64,000 nucleotides of DNA from an uncultured Sphingobacteriaceae bacterium (GTDB lineage: Bacteria; Bacteroidota; Bacteroidia; Sphingobacteriales; Sphingobacteriaceae). Numbering within the stretch: position 1 is the first letter of the stretch; every line of letters starts with the position of its first letter. Below are positions 1 through 7,870 of this stretch, one piece after another. The position numbers and the translations under genes are program-made. The DNA lies in the NCBI GenBank assembly GCA_946480915.1, contig CAMLLO010000018.1, positions 1 through 64,000 of the forward strand, given 5' to 3'. Below the pieces are notes generated by a model, which saw only the letters and a list, made by a program, of their open reading frames with translations, had not been told where the DNA came from and did no database searches.

Positions 1-576
1 GGATTGCAAAGGTGAGACTTTTTTCCGTCTCTGCAAAGAAAATTTATCCTTTTTTGAAACATTAGACCATTGACCCTGTTTATCAGTGCTTTATTTTTTC
101 CCTGCAGTCCTCCCGCACACCCTTTGGTTCCGGTTTATTTGCTTTTTCTGCAAACACCTATCAAAGTTAAGTACTTTCTGCTCCACTGTCAAGAGACTTT
201 TCAAGGTTTTCAGTAATAGATGACATGTTTTCGATAAACCTATATTTATAGCCCCATTGTGGAAGTAAATAATTAGAGACGCTGACAATTAGCCCCGATA
301 GAAACGATTAGGCCGAATAGAGCGAGGTCAATGAGGCGGAATGAGGACTAAAAGTGTATAGCGGGACAAACCTTTGGTTAATAGCCCGGAATGTCCGCTC
401 AAAAAAAGTCTCAGCATATATATAACTATTGAGAACCCTTAAACACTATCCTTATATATATGGTATACACATATAGTTATGGAACGAAATCATAACAGAT
501 GTTAAAGTATGTTAAAGTAAAAGCTAAATTCTATTTTTAAGATACTTTAGAGACCGATTAATTTATTGAAATTAAA
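1..576. other. Gene-free left margin
   Basis: I see no convincing gene in this 576-base stretch. A 65-codon minus-strand frame at 91-288 has no family resemblance I recognise, no promoter box in front of it and no adequate ribosome site. A second minus-strand frame stays open from about 130 to the window edge, so the margin could hold a decayed coding fragment. The right part (290-402) contains paired short inverted repeats, described separately. The last 100 bases are very AT-rich and lead into the bamD promoter. Confidence 0.5.
290..402. repeat. Structured intergenic element with AGCCCCGATAG and ATAGCGGGA ends
   Basis: Bases 291-301 read AGCCCCGATAG and bases 357-365 read ATAGCGGGA, so the CCCG and CGGG ends can pair around roughly 60 bases. 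From memory, intergenic sequence with these two ends and a variable middle is common in Flavobacterium and relatives; I could not check this. The right end also pairs with TGTCCGCT near 395-402 (AGCGGGACA against TGTCCGCT with one bulged G), giving an alternative hairpin. It could be a dispersed repeat, a small RNA or a transcript-end structure. Confidence 0.35.
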
Positions 577-596
577 TTGAAATTAACCTATCTTTG
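566..596 (+). promoter_or_regulatory. Bacteroidota promoter of bamD
   Basis: TATCTTTG at 589-596 matches the -7 consensus TAnnTTTG, and TTG at 566-568 is a -33 element 20 bases upstream. Only four bases separate the box from the ATG at 601, so the transcript is probably leaderless. The box overlaps the codons that follow the alternative TTG start at 577, which argues against that start. Confidence 0.7.
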
Positions 597-600
597 CGCA

Positions 601-1476
601 ATGTTTAAAAACAAGCAATTTTTAACGTATTGTTTAATACTATTAATAACTATTGTTGCGGGTTGTAAGAGCAAGTTCGAAAAACTTCAGCAAAGCACCA
701 ATACCGCAAAAAAATACCAGGAAGCTTTGCGCTTATATAATAAAGGTGACTATAACAAGGCCTTAATATTATTTGATGATTTGATGCAGTCGTACCGTGG
801 GCGGTCGGAAGCCGAGGATCTTTCATACTACTTTGCATATACTAATTACAAATTAAAGGATTACGCCACCGCACGTTACCAGTTTAAGGTTTTTGCAGAT
901 ACGTATCCGAATAGCCCAAGAGCTGAAGAAAGCAGATTCATTTCTGCATACTGTTATTATTTAGAGTCTCCTAATTATACACTGGATCAAGAAAATACTA
1001 TACGAGCAATTGAAGCACTACAATTGTTTATTAACTTATTTCCAAAAAGCCAACGTGTTGAAGAAGCAAGTACCTTAATAGCTAACTTACGCGATAAGCT
1101 TGAAAAAAAATCGTATGCTAACGCTAAGCTTTATTATGACATCGGTGACTATAAATCTGCAGTGGTTGCGTTTAAAAATTCATTAAGAGACTTCCCTGAT
1201 ACCAAATATGCAGAAGAAATGGAGTACCTGACTGTTAAAGCGCAACAGCAATATGCGGCAAACAGCTTGGAAACACGCCAGGAAGAACGTTTTAATGAAG
1301 CTATCCAGTATGCAAATGAGTTTGAGGAGAACTATCCAAATAGTGCATATTTAAAAGAGATTCAATCGATCAAAACGAATTCCGAACAAAAGATAATTGC
1401 AGTGAAGAAATCACTAGCGTCTATGATGGCGCCAAAAGATAAAGAGAAACAGGCAGATACAACACAAAAAAATTGA
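601..1476 (+). CDS. bamD: Outer membrane assembly lipoprotein BamD
   Basis: This is the lipoprotein of the BAM complex, which folds beta-barrel proteins into the outer membrane; it is anchored on the periplasmic face. The protein opens with a hydrophobic signal segment and a lipobox ending ITIVAGC, followed by a tetratricopeptide region with typical repeats (for example YNKGDYNKALILFDDL and YYDIGDYKSAVVAFKNSL). At about 291 residues it is slightly longer than enterobacterial BamD. I start it at ATG 601 because the promoter box lies at 589-596; the upstream TTG at 577 would put the -7 box inside the gene. rpoZ follows 7 bases after the stop, so the two are co-transcribed. The short lysine-rich tail is variable. 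Confidence 0.9.
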   Translation: MFKNKQFLTYCLILLITIVAGCKSKFEKLQQSTNTAKKYQEALRLYNKGDYNKALILFDDLMQSYRGRSEAEDLSYYFAYTNYKLKDYATARYQFKVFADTYPNSPRAEESRFISAYCYYLESPNYTLDQENTIRAIEALQLFINLFPKSQRVEEASTLIANLRDKLEKKSYANAKLYYDIGDYKSAVVAFKNSLRDFPDTKYAEEMEYLTVKAQQQYAANSLETRQEERFNEAIQYANEFEENYPNSAYLKEIQSIKTNSEQKIIAVKKSLASMMAPKDKEKQADTTQKN

Positions 1477-1483
1477 AATTAAT

Positions 1484-1813
1484 ATGAACACTCCTAAAAA
1501 TACCGTTCCAACAAGTACCATCACACGTGATGTCCGTCAGCTTGATGTGAAAACAGATAATATATATGAGTCATTGGTTATTATTGCTAAGAGGGCAAAT
1601 CAGATTTCAAATAACCTGAAAGAAGAGCTGAATGGTAAATTATCTGAATTTGCATCTTCAAACGATAACCTGGAGGAAATTTTCGAAAATCGTGAACAAA
1701 TAGAAATTTCTAAGCATTATGAGCGCTTGCCAAAGCCAACTCTTATTGCAGTTGATGAATTTTTGAATGATAAAATATATTACAGAAATCCTTCTAAAGA
1801 ACAACAAGGTTAG
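1484..1813 (+). CDS. rpoZ: RNA polymerase omega subunit, Bacteroidota form
   Basis: This 109-residue protein belongs to the divergent omega/Rpb6-like family of Bacteroidota, which helps assemble RNA polymerase by chaperoning the beta-prime subunit. The core motif is visible around residues 26-50: NIYESLVIIAKRANQISNNL, matching the omega helix in which a K/R-R-A-x-Q/N signature is conserved. The rest is acidic and low in similarity to proteobacterial omega. Its place between bamD and coaBC is the phylum's usual order and supports the call. An 11-bp hairpin overlaps the stop codon and probably ends or attenuates the bamD-rpoZ transcript. Confidence 0.85.
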   Translation: MNTPKNTVPTSTITRDVRQLDVKTDNIYESLVIIAKRANQISNNLKEELNGKLSEFASSNDNLEEIFENREQIEISKHYERLPKPTLIAVDEFLNDKIYYRNPSKEQQG

Positions 1814-1825
1814 TCTTGTTGTTCT
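1798..1825 (+). terminator. Hairpin straddling the rpoZ stop codon
   Basis: AGAACAACAAG at 1798-1808 and CTTGTTGTTCT at 1815-1825 form a perfect 11-bp stem with a 6-base loop. The loop contains the TAG stop at 1811-1813. No clean T-run follows, so termination may be partial. coaBC has its own promoter 56 bases later. Confidence 0.5.
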
Positions 1826-1880
1826 TCTAAAAAATTGCTTTTGATTCTTTCACGAAAGGTTTAAAGGCAATTTTTTTATG

Positions 1881-1888
1881 TAAGTTTG
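1881..1888 (+). promoter_or_regulatory. -7 box of coaBC
   Basis: TAAGTTTG matches TAnnTTTG exactly and ends ten bases before the coaBC ATG at 1899. I see no clear -33 element. The leader would be at most a few bases. Confidence 0.6.
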
Positions 1889-1898
1889 GGCATATAAT

Positions 1899-3095
1899 AT
1901 GCTTAAAGGAAAAAATATATTACTCGGCGTTTGCGGCAGTATAGCAAGTTATAAATCAGCTTATTTAACCAGACTATTGGTTAAAGCTGGTGCAAATGTT
2001 AGAGTGATTATGACTAATGACGCGAAAAGCTTTATTACTCCCCTCACTCTTTCTACTCTCTCTAAAAATCCCGTTTACTCTGATTATTTTGATGAAGCTA
2101 CAGGCGAGTGGAATAATCATGTAGATTTTGGTTTGTGGGCGGATTATTTCCTATTGGCCCCTGCTACAGCAAATACCCTTGCTAAACTTGCAAACGGCCT
2201 GTGCGATAATCTACTTGCTGCCACTTACCTCTCTGCAAAATGCCCGATATATTTTGCTCCGGCGATGGATCTTGATATGTGGAAGCATCCTGCCACTCAA
2301 GAAAATATTTCAAAGTTAGAGCGATATGGCAACATTCAAATAAAACCAGAATACGGGGAACTTGCGAGTGGCTTAGTCGGTGAAGGACGCATGGCCGAAC
2401 CTGAAGAGATTATAAGCTTTCTGAAAGCACATATAAAAACAACTCTTCCTTTCTCAGGGAAGCGAGTTTTAATTACCGCTGGCCCTACTTATGAACCTAT
2501 AGACCCCGTTCGTTTCATTGGAAATCACTCTTCCGGAAAAATGGGATTTGCTCTTGCGGAAGAATTATCCGCTCAAGGTGCGGAAGTTATTCTAATTTCC
2601 GGTCCAAGCTCAGAAAGAACAATAAGTGATAATATTCTTCGTATTGATGTAGGTTCCTCCGGCGAAATGCTGAATGAGGTATTAGAGCATTTTACTGAAA
2701 GCGATATCACGATCATGAGTGCTGCTGTGGCAGATTATCGACCAAAGGAAATTTCGACTGAAAAAATAAAGAAACATTGCAATGAGTTTAATCTCGAGCT
2801 TGTTAAGACTACCGATATCCTCTCTGAACTTGGCAAACGAAAACACAAGGAGCAGATCCTAATAGGATTTGCACTGGAAACCGAAAATGAAGAAGAGAAT
2901 GCAAAGGATAAGCTAGTGAGAAAAAACCTTGATTTTATTGTTCTGAATTCTTTAAGAGACAAGGGTGCCGGCTTTAAAAGAGACACAAATAAAGTGACAA
3001 TCATCGACAGAAATCTCACTATCAAAACCTATCCCTTAAAAACCAAACAAGAGGTTGCAAAAGATATCTGCCAAAAAATTATAGACCTGATATAA
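1899..3095 (+). CDS. coaBC: Bifunctional phosphopantothenoylcysteine decarboxylase / phosphopantothenate-cysteine ligase
   Basis: This enzyme performs two successive steps of coenzyme A synthesis: it joins cysteine to 4-phosphopantothenate and then decarboxylates the product using FMN. The N-terminal half (about 1-180) is the flavoprotein: GSIAS near residue 13, the active-site His at about 74 (NNHVDFG), PATANT and PAMDLDMW. The C-terminal half (about 185-398) is the ligase: TAGPTYEPIDPVRFIGNHSS and SAAVADYRP. Where many decarboxylases have a clamp cysteine (ACG in the GxGRM loop), this one reads ASGLVGEGRM; I believe this is usual in the phylum. The stop overlaps the next ATG by one base. 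Confidence 0.95.
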   Translation: MLKGKNILLGVCGSIASYKSAYLTRLLVKAGANVRVIMTNDAKSFITPLTLSTLSKNPVYSDYFDEATGEWNNHVDFGLWADYFLLAPATANTLAKLANGLCDNLLAATYLSAKCPIYFAPAMDLDMWKHPATQENISKLERYGNIQIKPEYGELASGLVGEGRMAEPEEIISFLKAHIKTTLPFSGKRVLITAGPTYEPIDPVRFIGNHSSGKMGFALAEELSAQGAEVILISGPSSERTISDNILRIDVGSSGEMLNEVLEHFTESDITIMSAAVADYRPKEISTEKIKKHCNEFNLELVKTTDILSELGKRKHKEQILIGFALETENEEENAKDKLVRKNLDFIVLNSLRDKGAGFKRDTNKVTIIDRNLTIKTYPLKTKQEVAKDICQKIIDLI

Positions 3096-4000
3096 TGTTA
3101 AAACGAATCTCCTTAGTAGTAGCTCTAGTCATACTTGCAAACTTTGCTCATTCTCAAGAATTGAATGCCCGGGTTCAAATTCTATCCCAGCAAATTCAAA
3201 ACACCAACAGAAGAGTATTGGATATACTGGAAGTATCAATGAGAGATTTTCTGAATACAAGGCGATGGTCAACAGATAACTTCCAGACCCAGGAGCGTAT
3301 AGATTGTAATTTCATAATAAATATCACTGAGTGGGATGGCGGATCAAATTTTAAGGCTGATGCCCAGATACAATCAAGCAGACCGGTTTACGGCAGCACA
3401 TTCAACAGCACAGTATTAAATTACAGTGATAAAGAATTTGGCTTTAATTATACAGAAGGCCAGCCACTCGATTATTCTGACCAGAACTATATCAATAATC
3501 TAAGTTCGCTACTGGCATTTTATGCCTATGTTATTGTAGGTTTAGATTATGATACGTTTTCAAAATTTGGAGGAAGTACGTTATATGCGAAGGCACAAAC
3601 CATTATAAACAACTCGCAAAACGCACCATTTCCCGGGTGGAAAGCCTTTGAAAGTTTGAAAAACCGATACTGGCTGGCAGAGAATTTAACAAATAAGGCA
3701 TATAACCCGATTAGAGAATCTCTATACAACTATCATAGACTGGGTCTGGATGTAATGTATGATAATCAATCAAAAGGCAGAAAGGAGATATTGAGTGTTC
3801 TTCCCCACCTTCAAAAAATAGATAAGTTAAAACAGGGTTCGATGTTAAACCAGTTATTCTTCACAGCCAAAGCTGACGAACTCGTTAATATATTAAGCCA
3901 ATCAGATCCGAAGGAAAGGATGAATGCCTACAATATATTGTCGGTTTTGGATCCAGCCAATGTCACCAAGTACGATGTTTTAAAGCGTGCAGCTCGTTAA
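3095..4000 (+). CDS. DUF4835 family secreted protein (PorD-like)
   Basis: A 301-residue protein with a cleavable signal peptide (a hydrophobic run ending AHSQ, about residues 5-21), so it acts in the periplasm or at the outer membrane. It matches the Bacteroidota-specific DUF4835 family, always found just after coaBC and before recN. Some homologues are called PorD and linked to type IX secretion, but the molecular role is unknown to me and no catalytic motif is visible. Its coding region overlaps the coaBC stop by one base (TAATG), so it is translationally coupled. Confidence 0.75.
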   Translation: MLKRISLVVALVILANFAHSQELNARVQILSQQIQNTNRRVLDILEVSMRDFLNTRRWSTDNFQTQERIDCNFIINITEWDGGSNFKADAQIQSSRPVYGSTFNSTVLNYSDKEFGFNYTEGQPLDYSDQNYINNLSSLLAFYAYVIVGLDYDTFSKFGGSTLYAKAQTIINNSQNAPFPGWKAFESLKNRYWLAENLTNKAYNPIRESLYNYHRLGLDVMYDNQSKGRKEILSVLPHLQKIDKLKQGSMLNQLFFTAKADELVNILSQSDPKERMNAYNILSVLDPANVTKYDVLKRAAR

Positions 4001-4011
4001 TCTAAATGTGA

Positions 4012-4019
4012 TATTTTTG
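4012..4019 (+). promoter_or_regulatory. -7 box of recN
   Basis: TATTTTTG matches TAnnTTTG, and the recN ATG begins eight bases after its last G. This again predicts a transcript with almost no leader. Confidence 0.6.
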
Positions 4020-4026
4020 CCAAACT

Positions 4027-5703
4027 ATGCTCAATCGTCTTGTCATTCGCAATTATGCTTTAATAGAAGATCTTGATATTTCGTTTTCAACTGGATTAAA
4101 CATACTAACAGGGGAAACAGGTGCGGGTAAATCCATTATTATGGGCGCATTGTCGCTTATCCTGGGAAATCGGGCCGAGAGTCGATATTTTTTCAATCAA
4201 CAAAAAAAATGCATTATTGAAGGCTACTTCAAGATCCAAGGTTACAATCTTCAATCCTTTTTTGATGAGAATGAGCTAGATTATGAAGAGGAAACAGTTT
4301 TACGAAGGGAAATATCTTCAGAAGGAAAATCGCGCTCGTTCATTAATGATACTCCTGTAAATCTTACTACCTTAAAACAACTTGGAGAACTGCTAATCGA
4401 TATCCATTCGCAACATGCTACTTTTGAGATAAATGATGAAAATTTTCAGCGACTCGTTATTGACACCTTAGCTGCAAATGAAGCACTTCTATCCGAATAC
4501 CAGAAGAAATTTAAAACTTATCAAGAAGATCAGCGAAAACTTAACATATTAAAAGAAACAAGTCGGAAAGCGAAATCTGAGCTTGATTATCTTCAATTCC
4601 AGATGGATGAATTCGAAGAGGCGAATCTTTCCACGGATGAGCAGGAAAAACTCGAGCAAGAACTCGAGGCATTAACGCATGCAGAGGAGATAAAACGCAA
4701 CCTGATTTCTGCATCTTATATTCTAAGTGAGAGTGATCAGGCTTTGGTCATACAACTGAAGGAATCTCTTTCTCAGCTACAACAGGTTAGTAAGTATTTA
4801 AAGGAAGGAGAACTGCTAGTTGACAGACTTCAGAGCTGCTTTATTGAGATAAAGGATATTGCCTCGGAAATAGAGCATTTGGAACAGAAGACGATGGTTA
4901 ATGAAGCGCGGTCTGGAGAGATTAATAATAGATTAAGTTCGATTTACAATTTGCAGAAAAAGCATCATGTAAATTCTGTCGCCGAATTACTGGATATCCA
5001 TCGCCAGATCAAGCTAAGGATCGATTCGATTTCCATTACAGACGACGAAATAATAAAGCTCGAAAAAGGCGTTAAAGACCTTTATGCCGACCTAAACGTA
5101 ATTTCGGAAACTCTTTCGGCTAGCAGAAATGAAGTAATTCCAGCTATAGAGGAAAAAGTAAAAGAAACACTTACAGAAGCGGGGATGCCGCATTCGGTAT
5201 TGCAGATTCATAATACTCTTTTAGACGAGGGCATATTTAATGTTTTTGGGCGGAATAAAATTGAATTTATGTTTTCTGCCAATAAGGGTCAGGTGGCTGC
5301 TCCGATGAATAAAGTTGCCTCCGGTGGCGAACTTTCGCGCCTGATGCTTACTGTTAAATCTTTAATCTCCCGGCACATTGCATTGCCGACAATAATCTTC
5401 GATGAGATAGATACGGGGATCTCTGGCGAAATAGCTTTAAAAGTAGGTGCAATCATGGAACGTCTTTCTGAAACAATGCAGGTTATAGCAATAACGCATC
5501 TACCTCAAATAGCGAGCAAAGGACAAGCCCATTATTGGGTTTATAAAGATGATCACCAGGATAAAACCCACACCAATATTCGCCTATTAAATTCCGAAGA
5601 AAGAATTGTAGAAATTGGCAAAATGCTCAGCGGAGAAAACCCGGGCGAAGCAGCACTTCAACATGCTAAGGAACTATTGAGTTTAAAATTAAAAGTTAAA
5701 TGA
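4027..5703 (+). CDS. recN: DNA repair protein RecN
   Basis: RecN is an SMC-like ATPase that acts early in recombinational repair of double-strand breaks, holding DNA ends or sisters together. The Walker A motif GETGAGKS is at residues 29-36. The middle (about 150-380) is a coiled-coil arm rich in Glu, Lys and Leu. The C-terminal head carries the ABC signature ASGGELSRLML and the Walker B IIFDEIDTGISGE, then AITHLPQIAS. The length (558) is normal. It has its own promoter, and fabI follows 64 bases downstream with another. Confidence 0.95.
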   Translation: MLNRLVIRNYALIEDLDISFSTGLNILTGETGAGKSIIMGALSLILGNRAESRYFFNQQKKCIIEGYFKIQGYNLQSFFDENELDYEEETVLRREISSEGKSRSFINDTPVNLTTLKQLGELLIDIHSQHATFEINDENFQRLVIDTLAANEALLSEYQKKFKTYQEDQRKLNILKETSRKAKSELDYLQFQMDEFEEANLSTDEQEKLEQELEALTHAEEIKRNLISASYILSESDQALVIQLKESLSQLQQVSKYLKEGELLVDRLQSCFIEIKDIASEIEHLEQKTMVNEARSGEINNRLSSIYNLQKKHHVNSVAELLDIHRQIKLRIDSISITDDEIIKLEKGVKDLYADLNVISETLSASRNEVIPAIEEKVKETLTEAGMPHSVLQIHNTLLDEGIFNVFGRNKIEFMFSANKGQVAAPMNKVASGGELSRLMLTVKSLISRHIALPTIIFDEIDTGISGEIALKVGAIMERLSETMQVIAITHLPQIASKGQAHYWVYKDDHQDKTHTNIRLLNSEERIVEIGKMLSGENPGEAALQHAKELLSLKLKVK

Positions 5704-5716
5704 TAGTTTACCAGAT

Positions 5717-5750
5717 TGTGTCACACAAATCAATTAATTCGCTATTTTAG
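5717..5750 (+). promoter_or_regulatory. Probable fabI promoter
   Basis: TATTTTAG at 5743-5750 is one base off the -7 consensus, with TTG at 5717-5719 as a possible -33 element 23 bases upstream. The ATG follows 17 bases after the box. Confidence 0.45.
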
Positions 5751-5767
5751 CGCAGAAATTTACAAAT

Positions 5768-6580
5768 ATGGCTTATAACTTACTGAAAGGTAAAAAAGGA
5801 ATTATATTCGGTGCTCTGGATGAAAAATCTATAGCCTGGAAGACAGCATTACGTTGCGTTGAAGAAGGCGCTGAAATCGTTTTAACCAACGCTCCTATCG
5901 CCATGCGTATGGGCGAGATTAATAAACTTGCTGAATTATGTAATGCTCCGATAATTCCGGCTGACGTTACCAGCGAAAATGATGTAGAGAATCTGTTGAT
6001 AAAAACCAAAGAACATTTTGGCGGAGGTGTAGACTTTATTTTACACTCTATCGGAATGAGTATAAATGTTAGAAAAGGCATTCATTACACCGAAAATAAT
6101 TATGAGTTCACCCACAAAGGGTTGGACATTTCGGCAATCAGTTTGCACCGTGTTTTGAAACTGGCGATGAAACATGATGCCATTAACGAGTGGGGATCAG
6201 TTGTAGCTCTCTCTTATATTGCCGCTCAACGTGTATTTCCTGATTATAATGACATGTCCGACGGAAAGGCAATGCTAGAAAGTATTGCACGTAACTTTGG
6301 TTATCAGTATGGTGTTAAGAAAAACGTCAGAATAAACACTATTTCGCAATCGCCTACTCGCACTACTGCCGGATCAGGGGTTAAAGGCTTTGATGGTTTC
6401 GTTAATTATGCTGAGAAAATGTCGCCATTGGGGAATGCATCTGCTGATCAATGTGCAGACTATACGGTTACCTTATTCTCTGACCTGACAAAAATGGTAA
6501 CCATGCAAAACTTGTTTCATGACGGAGGTTTCTCTTTTACGGGAGTAACTCAGGCTGTCATTGAACAAATGGAAAAATAA
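5768..6580 (+). CDS. fabI: Enoyl-[acyl-carrier-protein] reductase [NADH]
   Basis: FabI reduces the trans-2-enoyl-ACP in the last step of each fatty-acid elongation cycle. It is a short-chain dehydrogenase fold of 270 residues: an N-terminal nucleotide-binding segment GALDEKSIAWKTAL, HSIGMS in the middle, and the FabI catalytic pair Tyr-x6-Lys in DYNDMSDGKAML, preceded by the ALSYIAAQRV tyrosine. This spacing separates FabI from ordinary SDR reductases (Tyr-x3-Lys). A strong terminator follows directly. FabI is the family inhibited by triclosan. Confidence 0.95.
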   Translation: MAYNLLKGKKGIIFGALDEKSIAWKTALRCVEEGAEIVLTNAPIAMRMGEINKLAELCNAPIIPADVTSENDVENLLIKTKEHFGGGVDFILHSIGMSINVRKGIHYTENNYEFTHKGLDISAISLHRVLKLAMKHDAINEWGSVVALSYIAAQRVFPDYNDMSDGKAMLESIARNFGYQYGVKKNVRINTISQSPTRTTAGSGVKGFDGFVNYAEKMSPLGNASADQCADYTVTLFSDLTKMVTMQNLFHDGGFSFTGVTQAVIEQMEK

Positions 6581-6601
6581 TTCAAATATATTGTATGATC
6601 G

Positions 6602-6625
6602 AAAGCCGGCTTGCCGGCTTTTTTT
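6602..6625 (+). terminator. fabI terminator
   Basis: AAAGCCGGC and GCCGGCTTT form a GC-rich stem at 6602-6621, followed by a T-run. It lies 22 bases after the fabI stop. Confidence 0.85.
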
Positions 6626-6720
6626 GTTCCAGGCTTTGCGGGAATCAAAACGCATGTCAAACCCCAACCAGGTAATAATAGATTAGCCCCTTGAATTGAC
6701 AAAACATTAATTCCCTAAAA

Positions 6721-6750
6721 CAAGAAGGCCGGATAAATCCGGCCTTCTTG
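6721..6750 (-). terminator. Terminator of the amt-porin operon
   Basis: CAAGAAGGCCGGA and TCCGGCCTTCTTG form a perfect 13-bp stem with a TAAA loop. It sits 22 bases beyond the stop of the minus-strand porin and is convergent with fabI. The T-run is short on both sides, so it may work in both directions. Confidence 0.7.
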
Positions 6751-6771
6751 AATCTAATCGAAATGTTTTAA

Positions 6772-7821
6772 TTAAAAAGCGTAAACTACAGCTAAAGAAA
6801 ATTGGGAAGCAGATTTGGTAGTATTACCATTCTCTTTAAAGAATAAATCTACACTTCCATTATCCAGCCTAAATTCTGGGATAAAAGTCAAACCACCAGA
6901 TTTTAAATTACCTGAGAATGTTAATGAGGTTACACTTTCATCAGCAGGAGCTCCAACAGCAACCCCGCCATTCTTTTTAGTCTTGAAGTACTCTCCGCGT
7001 AAACCTAATGCAAATCCGTCAGTTACAGCAATTGATGGATATAAGGCTGCACCGAAATAACCAGCGTTATCGGCTCCCATGCCCGCAGACCAATCAGCAG
7101 CATTTAAACCCAGTTTAAATTTATCAGTAATTTGATATGCCGTAGTCAGGTCCAAAATAGTACCAGAATCGTAACCGGTTAACAAGTTAAGATAAGCGCT
7201 CCATCCTTCAACCGGAGATAAAGATAATTGCGCACCAAATGTGCTAACCCCAGAGATAGGGTCTGCTTTATAATTATTCCAGGAATTATTGAACAAACCT
7301 ACCATTAAGCCCACTTTGCTTGAAAGAGCATAATTAGCTTTAATACCCGCATTTTGGAATGGTCCATTAGTAAACAGATAAGAAGTTGAATAGTTAAAGT
7401 TTCCCACGGGAGAAATAACTTCGTATCCAACAAAAGTACCCATGTACCCTGCAGTCATTGAAAACTTGTCGGTGAAAGCGTAAGTGGTATACAAATTCTG
7501 AATGTGAAAAGAATTATCAGCATTTGAAACAGTACCATCACCATTAAGAATCGACTGATATTGTCCTCTAGGACCAAAAGATACTTCCCCTACGAAAGAT
7601 GCTTTCCCTGTAGTTTTTTTCAAAGCCACATCGATCATCCCTAATGATACAGAATTCTGATCAGTTGCGAAACTGGTTCCAATATTAGAAACTTTTGCAA
7701 AATCATATTTGTAATACGTATCAACTGAACCTGAAATGGTTAGTGGCGTAGATGTTGAATCTTGAGCGTTAGCATATGATACTCCTGCCAATGCAATAAA
7801 TGAAAGTACTTTTTTAAACAT
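6772..7821 (-). CDS. Outer membrane beta-barrel porin, OmpL-like BBP2 family
   Basis: A 349-residue outer-membrane protein with a signal peptide (GVSYANAQ), an alternating hydrophobic pattern throughout and a C-terminal aromatic residue (SLAVVYAF), the usual end of a beta barrel. It fits the putative beta-barrel porin-2 family, with the typical opening ISGSVDTYYKYDF. The gene is 49 bases downstream of an amt gene on the same strand and shares its terminator, so I infer that it lets ammonium or another small nitrogen solute through the outer membrane. This substrate is not shown by the sequence. Confidence 0.8.
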   Translation of the reverse strand: MFKKVLSFIALAGVSYANAQDSTSTPLTISGSVDTYYKYDFAKVSNIGTSFATDQNSVSLGMIDVALKKTTGKASFVGEVSFGPRGQYQSILNGDGTVSNADNSFHIQNLYTTYAFTDKFSMTAGYMGTFVGYEVISPVGNFNYSTSYLFTNGPFQNAGIKANYALSSKVGLMVGLFNNSWNNYKADPISGVSTFGAQLSLSPVEGWSAYLNLLTGYDSGTILDLTTAYQITDKFKLGLNAADWSAGMGADNAGYFGAALYPSIAVTDGFALGLRGEYFKTKKNGGVAVGAPADESVTSLTFSGNLKSGGLTFIPEFRLDNGSVDLFFKENGNTTKSASQFSLAVVYAF

Positions 7822-7870
7822 GTTGCTTTTTTTTGATTGTTAAATAAGGTATTTATATGCGTTATTTCGA

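Noticed and set aside
91..288. 65-codon minus-strand frame in the left margin
   Set aside because: No recognisable family, no promoter box and no upstream ribosome site; a fragment of a decayed gene cannot be excluded.
577..600. TTG start of bamD 24 bases upstream of the ATG
   Set aside because: It would lie upstream of the exact -7 box at 589-596 and so would not be in the mRNA.
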